Below are positions 1-6,763 of a stretch of DNA of 12,990 bases, in pieces. How positions within the stretch are numbered: the stretch's first letter is position 1; each line of letters starts with the position of its first letter. Both the position numbers and the translations under genes were made by a program. The notes under the pieces were generated by a model. That model was not told where the DNA came from and ran no database searches. It saw only the letters and a list, made by a program, of their open reading frames with translations. Origin of the DNA: DATFGK01 sp046712825 (GTDB lineage: Bacteria; Actinomycetota; AC-67); assembly GCA_046712825.1 (NCBI GenBank), contig JBKKCR010000086.1:1-12990 (forward strand), written 5' to 3'.

Positions 1-1397
1 AGCGAGTCCTTCATCTCGTCGAGCGTGCGCAGCCGCCGCGCGACTTCGCGTTCGTTCTCGTACGCGGATCGGAGCGAGTCTTCGACCTGCTTGCGTTCGG
101 TGATGTCGTGACAGAATCCGGCCAGCCCGACCAGCACGCCCGTTTCGTCGAGGACCGCCTCTCCGCGATCGTGAACCCATCGCATCTCGCCGTCCGGCCG
201 GACGATCCGGTATTCGTGGTCGTAGAAACCTGCCGTCGCAACGGCGTTCTCGACGATCGCCTTTATCCGCAGGCGGTCCTCCGGATGCACGATCTCCAGG
301 TATGCCTCGAACGTTGCAGGGAACTCCTGGGGTGTCTGGCCGAAGACGCGATACAACTCGTCCGTCCACGTGACCCGATCTTCGGCGATGTTCCAGTGGA
401 AGGACCCGACGTGCGAGAGCGCTTGTACCTCAAGCATGCGCTGCTCGCTGACACGCAGCTCCGCGGTCCGACGGTCGACCCGCTCCTCGAGCTCATCTGC
501 GGCCTTCCTGAGAGCGGTTTGTGCGTGCAAACGTTCCGAGGAGACCGCTGCCAGCGACAGTGAAGTCATCGCCACGGCCACGTTGAATCCGTGAAGCGCA
601 AGCAGGCGCATCGTCAGGGAGAGATCGACGAAGGGCGAGCCACTGCGTGTCCCTTGGACGAGCGCCACCCCCGCCATCAGAACCGTGAGGGTTGCGGCGC
701 CGCGCTGATGGAAGCGAAGGGCTCCCCAGAGCACCATCGGAAACACGAGGTATCGGATGGGGACCGCAGTGGTGAAGACCAAGAGCGCCATCGTGAGCGA
801 GACGGCGAGCAAAGCCGCCCACTCGAACCGCCGGAGTCGGACGAGTTCGGCGTCGGCTCCGCGCGAGCCGAACACCAGCAAGAAGGGTGCGAGGATCATC
901 ACGCCGAGGGAGTCCCCGACCCACCAGGTGAGCCACGCAGTGAACAGATGATCTCCGAGTTCGACCTGCCCGGTGAACGAGAGAGAGATCGTCCCGAGGG
1001 TCGCGCTGACGACCATCGCGACGAGGCCGCCCACGAACATGAGCATCGCCACATCCTTGAGCCGGCTGAGTGTGGGCCGGAAACCCAGATAGCGGAGCAG
1101 AACTCCGGCGACGAGTGGGGCCAGCGTGTTGCCGACCGAGATGGCCAGCGAGGTCTCCAGGGGCGCCCCGTTGATGAGGTTTGAAAGGAGCGCCCCCACT
1201 GCGATGCCTGGCCAAACTCGAAAACCGAACAAGACGACGGCAGCGACGGCTATGCCTGATGGGGGCCACACCGAGGTGACGTTCGGATTGTCGACCGCCA
1301 TCTGCAGCCCGGCGAGGGCACCGACGACATAGGCGGCGGCCACCAGCGCCGTCTTCGTGGCCCCGGGCGACAACCGTCTGGTCATCGTCTCCGTCAT
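1..1397 (-). CDS. MASE1-PAS membrane sensor, probable histidine kinase (C-terminus beyond window)
   Basis: This is the N-terminal part of a membrane sensor, reading off the left edge; about 465 residues are visible. Reading the minus strand from the ATG at 1397 gives a very hydrophobic region to about residue 280 with several membrane spans and the motif VWPPSGIAVA near the start, typical of the MASE1 sensory domain. A charged, probably coiled-coil linker follows (about 285-325), then a PAS_3-type domain (about 325-435) with SHVGSFHWN, VHPEDR and the PAC ending HDITERK. The last visible residues, LRTLDEMKDSL, resemble the start of a HisKA dimerisation domain, so a histidine kinase is more likely than a GGDEF enzyme; this is inference because the catalytic part is missing. 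An in-frame TGA lies 33 nt upstream of 1397. The ATG at 1385, preceded by GGAG, is an alternative start. The ligand is unknown. The gene is divergent from the dehydrogenase at 1586. Confidence 0.82.
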   Translation of the reverse strand, partial: MTETMTRRLSPGATKTALVAAAYVVGALAGLQMAVDNPNVTSVWPPSGIAVAAVVLFGFRVWPGIAVGALLSNLINGAPLETSLAISVGNTLAPLVAGVLLRYLGFRPTLSRLKDVAMLMFVGGLVAMVVSATLGTISLSFTGQVELGDHLFTAWLTWWVGDSLGVMILAPFLLVFGSRGADAELVRLRRFEWAALLAVSLTMALLVFTTAVPIRYLVFPMVLWGALRFHQRGAATLTVLMAGVALVQGTRSGSPFVDLSLTMRLLALHGFNVAVAMTSLSLAAVSSERLHAQTALRKAADELEERVDRRTAELRVSEQRMLEVQALSHVGSFHWNIAEDRVTWTDELYRVFGQTPQEFPATFEAYLEIVHPEDRLRIKAIVENAVATAGFYDHEYRIVRPDGEMRWVHDRGEAVLDETGVLVGLAGFCHDITERKQVEDSLRSAYENEREVARRLRTLDEMKDS

Positions 1398-1438
1398 CCC
1401 GCTGTCCCCGGAAGGTGTAGGGGAAAATCACCAACCTG

Positions 1439-1462
1439 CGTAGACGCTACGTTTGTGATCAC
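1439..1462. promoter_or_regulatory. Two adjacent small palindromes in the divergent spacer, possible operator
   Basis: The 188-bp spacer between the sensor kinase and the dehydrogenase holds CGTAG-ACG-CTACG (1439-1451) and, four bases further on, the perfect 8-bp palindrome GTGATCAC (1455-1462). Both are short, so chance is a real alternative. Their position between two divergent genes would suit a regulator binding site. Otherwise this spacer shows only the -10 box at 1572-1577. Confidence 0.25.
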
Positions 1463-1571
1463 CGAGTGGTCCATAGACCTTCTGGGTCATCTGCGAGGAC
1501 GCAGTTGAGCCGGTCAGGTCCGAAAGCCGGCGGATTCGCCCAGCTCGTCACGGGACGTCCGGCCTACCCTT

Positions 1572-1577
1572 TAGACT
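1572..1577 (+). promoter_or_regulatory. -10 box TAGACT for a leaderless dehydrogenase mRNA
   Basis: TAGACT matches the actinobacterial TANNNT -10 pattern and ends 8 nt before the GTG at 1586. Transcription would then start at or next to the start codon. No Shine-Dalgarno sequence is present. I see no convincing -35 hexamer. Confidence 0.5.
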
Positions 1578-1585
1578 GCGCGGCG

Positions 1586-2509
1586 GTGACCACCCCCAAG
1601 ATCGCCGTTCTGCCACCCAACGCCGACATCGAGCAGGCCGTTGTCGATGCCGCCGGATCCTTGACCAGCGAAGCCGACGCCGACGGGATCGTGTGGACCG
1701 ATCCGCGTGACCCCGACGGTCTACGCGAAGCGCTCGATAAGTCGCCGGCCCGATGGGTGCAGCTGCCGTTCGCCGGCATCGAGTCGTTCGTCTCCGCGGG
1801 AGTCATCGATCCCGGCCGAACCTGGACCTGCGCGAAAGGGATCTACGGCCGGGCCACCGCCGAGCAGGCCCTGGCGCTGGTGCTCCTCGCCGCTCGCGAG
1901 CTCCACCGGCATGCGCGCACGCGACGCTGGCTGTCGAACAAGGAGCTGACGGCAACCCGGCGGGTGTCCGGCGGGACGGTCCTCATCGTCGGAACCGGCG
2001 GGATCGGCACCGCGCTCGCCGGGATGCTCCGACCGCTCGGCTCGCGCATGCTCGCGGTGAACCGGTCCGGCCGGCCCATGGAGGGAGCCGAACGGACGCT
2101 CCCGTTCACGCGGATCGCAGAGATGCTTCCCGAAGCCGACTGGGTCGTGCTTGCGGCTCCACTCACGGCCGAGACCGCGCGGGTGATCGACTCGGAAGCG
2201 CTGCGCGCGATGAAGCCGAGCGCGTGGCTCGTCAACGTCGCGCGCGGCGGGCTTGTCGACACGGATGCGCTCCTTGAGGCGTTGCGCGAAGGACGGATCG
2301 CCGGGGCGGCGCTCGACGTGACCGATCCCGAGCCACTCCCGGACGGTCACCCACTCTGGGAGATGGACAACGTCGTGATCACCTCGCACGCGGCGAACAC
2401 GTTCGCGATGGCGATCCCCGAGCTGCGAACGCTCGTCGCTCGGAACGTGAAGCATTTCGCGAATGGCGAGCCGCTCGAAGGGCTCGTGGACGTGACCCTC
2501 GGCTACTGA
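1586..2509 (+). CDS. D-isomer-specific 2-hydroxyacid dehydrogenase, NAD(P)-dependent
   Basis: This 307-residue protein reversibly reduces a 2-keto acid to a D-2-hydroxy acid in the cytosol; the substrate cannot be told from sequence. The Rossmann fold is marked by GTGGIG (136-141). The family's catalytic triad is visible: Arg220 in NVARGG, Glu249 in DPEPLP, and His268 in TSHAANT. The length is close to the usual 310-330. The frame stays open upstream to a GTG at 1466, but the extra 40 residues are low-complexity and unlike the family N-terminus. The fold's first strand, PKIAVLPP, starts right after the GTG at 1586, and a TAGACT -10 box sits 8 nt before it, so I chose that start. The gene is divergent from the sensor kinase and ends 1 bp from the 3' end of aceE, leaving no room for a terminator. 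Confidence 0.9.
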   Translation: MTTPKIAVLPPNADIEQAVVDAAGSLTSEADADGIVWTDPRDPDGLREALDKSPARWVQLPFAGIESFVSAGVIDPGRTWTCAKGIYGRATAEQALALVLLAARELHRHARTRRWLSNKELTATRRVSGGTVLIVGTGGIGTALAGMLRPLGSRMLAVNRSGRPMEGAERTLPFTRIAEMLPEADWVVLAAPLTAETARVIDSEALRAMKPSAWLVNVARGGLVDTDALLEALREGRIAGAALDVTDPEPLPDGHPLWEMDNVVITSHAANTFAMAIPELRTLVARNVKHFANGEPLEGLVDVTLGY

Positions 2510-2510
2510 C

Positions 2511-5207
2511 TCAAGCGGTGCGCGGGTCGGGCGCTTCGGCGTCGATCTCGTAGCGTTCGATCGCTTCGGCGACTTCTTCGGGTTTCGCTTCACCGGCTTG
2601 AGCGAGCCCGTGCAGCGTCGCCACCACCACGTGCCCGGCGTCGACCTCGAAGTGGCGGCGCAGCGCGGCGCGGGTATCGGATCGGCCGAAGCCGTCCGTG
2701 CCGAGTGGAACGAACGGGCCCGGCACCCATCTGTTGATCATGTCCGGTACGGACTTCATGAAGTCTGTGACCGCGATGATAGGGCCGCCTGCGTCGGCGA
2801 GCGCGGAGGCTACGTACGGCACCTGCGCCGGCTCGCTCGGGTGCAAGCGCGACCACCGCTCGGCCGACAGCGCGTCCTCGCGCAGAAGCTTGTAAGACGT
2901 CGCGCTCCAGCACTCGGCGGCGACGTCGTGATGAGAGGCGAGCAGTTCCCGCGCCTCCATCGCGGCCTTCCACGCGACACCGCTGAACAGGATCGTCGCA
3001 TGCCGGGACGGCCCGTCGGGTGCGGTCGCGAATCGGTACAGTCCGCGGAGCACGCCCTCCTCGACCCCTTCGGGCATCGGAGGCATCGCGTAGTTCTCGT
3101 TGTACAGAGTCAGGTAGTAGAAGCAATCCTCGGGCTTGTCGCCGTACATCCGCGCGATGCCGTCGCGCACGATCAGCGCCAGCTCGTAGGCGAAGGCCGG
3201 GTCGTAGGTCCGGATATTCGGGACGGTCGAGGACAGCACGAGCGAGTGGCCGTCCTCGTGCTGCAGGCCCTCGCCATTGAGCGTCGTCCGGCCGGCCGTC
3301 CCCCCGCACAGGAAACCCCGGCCGCGGATGTCGCCGAACTGCCAGATCAGGTCCCCGACGCGCTGGAATCCGAACATCGAATAGAAGATGAAGAACGGCA
3401 CGGTCGGCACACCCCACGTGGCGTAGGAGCTACCGGCCGCCTGCAGGGAGGCCATCGACCCTGCTTCGGTGATCCCCTCCTCGAGGATCTGGCCGGTCTT
3501 CGACTCCTTGTAGGTCAGGAGCATCCCCGCGTCGACCGGCTCGTAGAGCTGTCCGAAGGGCGCGTAGATGCCGAACTCGGCGAACAGCGGATCCATGCCG
3601 AACGTGCGTGCCTCGTCGGGGATGATCGGCACCACCCGTGCGCCCATCTTCTTGTCGCGCATCAGCGCGCGGATGATCCCCGTCAGTGCCATGGTGGTCG
3701 AGACCGCGCGATCTTTGGATCCCTGTAGGAACGCATCGAAGGTGCCTTCGGCCGGCTGCTCCAGCGGCTTCCACGACGTCCGTCGCTTCGGCACCGAGCC
3801 GCCGAGCACGCGCCTGCGCTCCATCAGGTACTCGTGGATCTCGGAGCCTTCGGCAGGCCGGTAGTAGGGCGGCAGCTCCTCTTCCTCGTCGACCGCCTGC
3901 TCGGGGATCTCATCCTGGAGGTAGAGCCGCTCGCGCAGCTCCCGCAGCTGCTTCGACGACATCTTCTTGATCTGATGGGTGACGTTGCGAGCCTCGATGT
4001 CGGGTCCGAGCGTCCAGCCCTTGATGGTCTTCGCGAGGATCACCGTGGGGGCGCCCTCGTTCTCGATGGCGGCGCGGTACGCGGCGTAGAGCTTGGTGTA
4101 GTCGTGGCCGCCGCGCGGCAGCATGCGCAGCTCCTCATCGGAGAGGTGCTCGACGAGCTTCGTCAACCGCTCGTCGGGGCCGAAGAAGTGCTCGCGGATG
4201 TAGGCCCCCGACTCGGTGGCGTACTTCTGGAACTCGCCGTCGAGCGTCGCGTCCATCCTTGCGACGAGCACGCCGTCGTGGTCCTTCGCCAGCAACTCGT
4301 CCCACTTGCGGCCCCAGATCACCTTGATCACGTTCCACCCGGCGCCGCGGAAGACGGCCTCGAGCTCCTGGATGATCTTGCCGTTACCGCGAACCGGACC
4401 GTCGAGCCGCTGCAGGTTGCAGTTGACGACCCAGATCAGGTTGTCGAGCTGCTCGCGTCCGGCCAGCGACAAAGAGCCGAGCGTTTCCGGCTCGTCGGTC
4501 TCGCCGTCGCCGACGAAGCACCACACCTTTGAGGACGACGTGTCCACCAAACCCCGGTGGTTCAGATAACGGTTGAATCGCGCTTGATAGATCGACGCCA
4601 GCGGCCCAAGCCCCATCGATACCGTCGGGAACTCCCAGAACTCCGGCATCAGCCGCGGGTGCGGATACGACGACAGCCCCCGGCCGCCGAGCTCGCGCCG
4701 GAAGTGGTCGAGCTGATCCTCGGTGAAGCGTCCCTCGAGGAACGCACGCGCGTAGATGCCCGGCGCCGCGTGCCCCTGGAACGAGATCAGGTCGCCGGGG
4801 CGCTCGCCGTCGTTGCCGTGGAAGAAGTGGTTGAAGCCGACCTCGTACAGCGACGCCGAGGACGCGTAGGTCGCGAGGTGCCCGCCGATCCCTTCGGAGA
4901 GCATGTTCGCGCGGGTGACCATGACGGCGGCGTTCCACCGGATGAACGCGCGGATGCGACGCTCGATGTGCTCGTCGCCGGGGAAAGGCGGTTCTTTGTC
5001 CGCGGGGATCGTGTTCACGTAGTGCGTCGAGACGGTCGCCGGGAATCCGACCTGCTCTTCACGAGCGCGCTCGAGCAGCTTGGTCAGCAGGTACCGGGCG
5101 CGCGTCTTGCCTTTGGCGTCGAGCAGGGCCTGGAAGGACTCGAGCCACTCAGCGGTCTCCTCCGGATCGGTATCCGGGACCTGCCGGGCGAAACCATCGA
5201 TGATCAT
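2511..5207 (-). CDS. aceE: Pyruvate dehydrogenase E1 component, homodimeric type
   Basis: This 898-residue thiamine-diphosphate enzyme decarboxylates pyruvate and transfers the acetyl group to the lipoyl arm of E2, feeding acetyl-CoA to the TCA cycle. It aligns along its length with AceE of E. coli and actinobacteria (about 890-920 residues). The N-terminal TPP domain has the GGHLATYASSASLYEVGFNH block (108-127), GDGETDEPE (233-241) and NCNLQRLDG (262-270), the ThDP/Mg2+ motif. The middle and C-terminal domains carry DEARTFGMD, SMFGFQRVGD, GGTAGRTTLNGEGLQHEDGH and, near the end, GTDGFGRSD. No E2 or E3 gene is nearby, which is usual for aceE in actinobacteria. ATG 5207 has no Shine-Dalgarno; a GATAAT box ends 9 nt upstream, pointing to a leader of only a few nt. 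It is convergent with the dehydrogenase (1-bp gap) and divergent from the methyltransferase. Confidence 0.98.
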   Translation of the reverse strand: MIIDGFARQVPDTDPEETAEWLESFQALLDAKGKTRARYLLTKLLERAREEQVGFPATVSTHYVNTIPADKEPPFPGDEHIERRIRAFIRWNAAVMVTRANMLSEGIGGHLATYASSASLYEVGFNHFFHGNDGERPGDLISFQGHAAPGIYARAFLEGRFTEDQLDHFRRELGGRGLSSYPHPRLMPEFWEFPTVSMGLGPLASIYQARFNRYLNHRGLVDTSSSKVWCFVGDGETDEPETLGSLSLAGREQLDNLIWVVNCNLQRLDGPVRGNGKIIQELEAVFRGAGWNVIKVIWGRKWDELLAKDHDGVLVARMDATLDGEFQKYATESGAYIREHFFGPDERLTKLVEHLSDEELRMLPRGGHDYTKLYAAYRAAIENEGAPTVILAKTIKGWTLGPDIEARNVTHQIKKMSSKQLRELRERLYLQDEIPEQAVDEEEELPPYYRPAEGSEIHEYLMERRRVLGGSVPKRRTSWKPLEQPAEGTFDAFLQGSKDRAVSTTMALTGIIRALMRDKKMGARVVPIIPDEARTFGMDPLFAEFGIYAPFGQLYEPVDAGMLLTYKESKTGQILEEGITEAGSMASLQAAGSSYATWGVPTVPFFIFYSMFGFQRVGDLIWQFGDIRGRGFLCGGTAGRTTLNGEGLQHEDGHSLVLSSTVPNIRTYDPAFAYELALIVRDGIARMYGDKPEDCFYYLTLYNENYAMPPMPEGVEEGVLRGLYRFATAPDGPSRHATILFSGVAWKAAMEARELLASHHDVAAECWSATSYKLLREDALSAERWSRLHPSEPAQVPYVASALADAGGPIIAVTDFMKSVPDMINRWVPGPFVPLGTDGFGRSDTRAALRRHFEVDAGHVVVATLHGLAQAGEAKPEEVAEAIERYEIDAEAPDPRTA

Positions 5208-5216
5208 GTCATCACC

Positions 5217-5222
5217 ATTATC
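5217..5222 (-). promoter_or_regulatory. -10 box GATAAT for aceE
   Basis: On the minus strand GATAAT (5222 to 5217) lies 9 nt before the aceE ATG. TTGCCC at 5242 to 5237 could be a -35, but the 14-nt spacing is short. The start site would fall about 2-3 nt before the ATG, giving an almost leaderless mRNA. The box lies in the 98-bp spacer shared with the divergent methyltransferase. Confidence 0.45.
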
Positions 5223-5305
5223 CCTATCGGGAGCTTGGGCAACCCTATGAAGTCCGAAACGCGAGGTTATGCGGGGATGCGCAGAGGCGGTTTCACGCGT
5301 CTAGC

Positions 5306-6115
5306 ATGAGTCCGCGGATGAGCTCAGTCGCACCGACTCGTCACGACTATCGCGAGCAGGCAGCGCGCTACGACCGGACGCGCGGCGCAAGCCCGTCGAT
5401 CCTTGGGCCGCTCCGGCGCGCGATCGCGAGCGGATCAGGCTCGAGCTTGCTCGATGTGGCCGGCGGGACCGGTAACTACGCGGAAGCCTTGCGTGAGCTC
5501 GGCCATGAGCCGTGCGTGCTCGACGTCTCGCCGCACATGCTCGAGCGCGCGGCCGAGAAAGGGCTCCCGGTCGTGCGCGCGGCCGCATCCGCGCTTCCAT
5601 TCGCCGACTCCTCCTTCGAGGCGGTCATCAACGTGTCGGCACTCCATCTCATCCCGCAGTGGCGCGTCGCGCTCGCAGAGGCTCGTCGCGTTGTGCGTCC
5701 CGGCGGCCGGCTGGGAGTGATGGTGTACACACGCGAGAACCTGGATGTGCACTGGATCTTCGAGTACTTCCCTTCTACCCGCGAGTGGGTCTATCCCGAG
5801 CATCAAACGCTCGCGGAGCTTCTCGAAGAACTGCCCGGGGCGCGCGCCGAGCCGATCGAGTTCGAGGACCTCGTCGACGCGTCGATGGCGGCGCTGTGCC
5901 GGCATCCACGGTTGTTGCTCGATCCTGAGTGGTGGCAGCAGACGAGCTTCTTCGAGCGACTCAGAGCCTCCGACCCGTCGGGGCTTGCGGATGGGCTCCT
6001 GCGTCTGAAGCGCGATCTCGACGGCGGACGCCGTCCCGACCTCGAGGTGGAGGAGCTACGCGGTCGTTTCGGCGACGGATCGGTCATCGCGTGGGAAGCG
6101 CCCCTGAATGAATAG
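5306..6115 (+). CDS. Class I SAM-dependent methyltransferase
   Basis: This 269-residue soluble methyltransferase belongs to the Methyltransf_11 / UbiE-like group. Motif I, LLDVAGGTGNY (48-58), binds S-adenosylmethionine. The acidic residue ending strand 2 is in VLDVSPHML (71-79), the strand-4 region is FEAVINVSALHLIP (104-117), and motif III is RRVVRPGGRLGVMVY (128-142). The C-terminal half (about 145-269), which would shape the acceptor site, gives no clue to the substrate. Neither ATG 5306 nor ATG 5318 has a Shine-Dalgarno sequence. TAGCAT at 5302-5307 could act as a -10 for a leaderless start at 5318, but its 10-nt gap is long, so the start is uncertain by four codons. It is divergent from aceE and 9 bp upstream of the SGNH lipoprotein, so the two may be co-transcribed. 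Confidence 0.9.
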   Translation: MSPRMSSVAPTRHDYREQAARYDRTRGASPSILGPLRRAIASGSGSSLLDVAGGTGNYAEALRELGHEPCVLDVSPHMLERAAEKGLPVVRAAASALPFADSSFEAVINVSALHLIPQWRVALAEARRVVRPGGRLGVMVYTRENLDVHWIFEYFPSTREWVYPEHQTLAELLEELPGARAEPIEFEDLVDASMAALCRHPRLLLDPEWWQQTSFFERLRASDPSGLADGLLRLKRDLDGGRRPDLEVEELRGRFGDGSVIAWEAPLNE

Positions 6116-6118
6116 ATT
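6113..6118 (+). promoter_or_regulatory. -10 box TAGATT overlapping the methyltransferase stop codon
   Basis: TAGATT begins with the TAG stop of the methyltransferase and ends 6 nt before the ATG at 6125. Its spacing matches the other probable leaderless starts in this window. If active, it gives the lipoprotein gene its own promoter inside the two-gene unit. Confidence 0.4.
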
Positions 6119-6124
6119 TACCGC

Positions 6125-6751
6125 ATGACGTTGAAGAGGGCGGTCCTCGCCACGATGCTTCTTCTTCCTGCGCTCACCGCATGCGTCAGCGATCAAGGCC
6201 CGGACGACCTTCCGCTGTTGGATGAGAGCCCGGCGGTCTTGGGGCAACCCACGGCGGCCGGAGGGCCGGTGCTCGCGATAGGCGATTCGCTCATGGTCGG
6301 CGCGGATCGGTATGGCCACCTCGGCGCGATCCTTGCGCTGGATGGTTGGGAACTCGAAACCATCGCCGAGAACGGCCGGAGCGTCTTGTGGGCGATCGGC
6401 GAGATCGAAGACCGCGACGCCCGCGTCCCCCCGACCGTCGTGGTCGCGCTCGGCTCGAACCCCGCCTTCTCGAGTGACGGGTTCGCGGAAGACGTTCAGG
6501 CGTTGCGCGATCTGCTCGTCGAGCGCGGGGCGAGGCGGATCGTTTGGATGCCGCCGTACAACACGGACCCGGAACGTTACCGGGAGAAGGTCGAGATCCT
6601 GAAGGCGGCGGACCTTGCCGACCGTCGTCTCGTGGTGCCCGACTGGGGGACGGTGCTCGACGCGAACCCGGAGTGGGTACGGAGCGACGGCATCCATCTG
6701 ACCGAGGACGGCTACACGGCGATGGCCGCGTTCATACGGGACTCGATGTGA
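6125..6751 (+). CDS. Lipoprotein with SGNH/GDSL-hydrolase domain
   Basis: This 208-residue protein is predicted to be an exported lipoprotein carrying an SGNH esterase domain. It starts with a short positive stretch, a hydrophobic core and the lipobox LTAC with the lipidated Cys at 20. After a short linker, the SGNH blocks follow: AIGDSLMVG with nucleophile Ser55, Gly84 in AENGRS, Asn112 in ALGSNPAF, and the Asp188/His191 pair in SDGIHLT. All four blocks are recognisable, so it is probably active, for instance in removing acyl groups from an envelope glycan; the substrate is inference. There is no Shine-Dalgarno; a TAGATT box ends 6 nt before the ATG. It follows the methyltransferase by 9 bp and converges on the acyltransferase, whose own C-terminal domain has the same SGNH layout. 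Confidence 0.85.
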   Translation: MTLKRAVLATMLLLPALTACVSDQGPDDLPLLDESPAVLGQPTAAGGPVLAIGDSLMVGADRYGHLGAILALDGWELETIAENGRSVLWAIGEIEDRDARVPPTVVVALGSNPAFSSDGFAEDVQALRDLLVERGARRIVWMPPYNTDPERYREKVEILKAADLADRRLVVPDWGTVLDANPEWVRSDGIHLTEDGYTAMAAFIRDSM

Positions 6752-6763
6752 TCCCCGGGATCA
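6749..6763. repeat. Perfect inverted repeat containing both convergent stop codons
   Basis: TGATCCC-C-GGGATCA reads the same on both strands. Its left TGA is the stop of the plus-strand lipoprotein, and its right TCA is the stop of the minus-strand acyltransferase. With a realistic loop it forms only a 5-bp stem and no T-tract follows on either strand, so it is at best a weak bidirectional terminator. Confidence 0.35.

Noticed and set aside
493..1434. Minus-strand frame of 313 codons starting at 1434
   Set aside because: It is a different frame of the sensor kinase gene. The correct frame, from 1397, gives MASE1 and PAS motifs, while this one gives Arg- and Gly-rich text without motifs.
1466..1585. 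N-terminal extension of the dehydrogenase from GTG 1466
   Set aside because: The 40 extra residues do not resemble the family and have no ribosome site, while the -10 box and first fold strand both support GTG 1586.
2598..3728. Plus-strand frames of 376 and, at 3834-4532, 232 codons opposite aceE
   Set aside because: aceE is conserved over its full length on the other strand, so these are mirror frames caused by codon bias.
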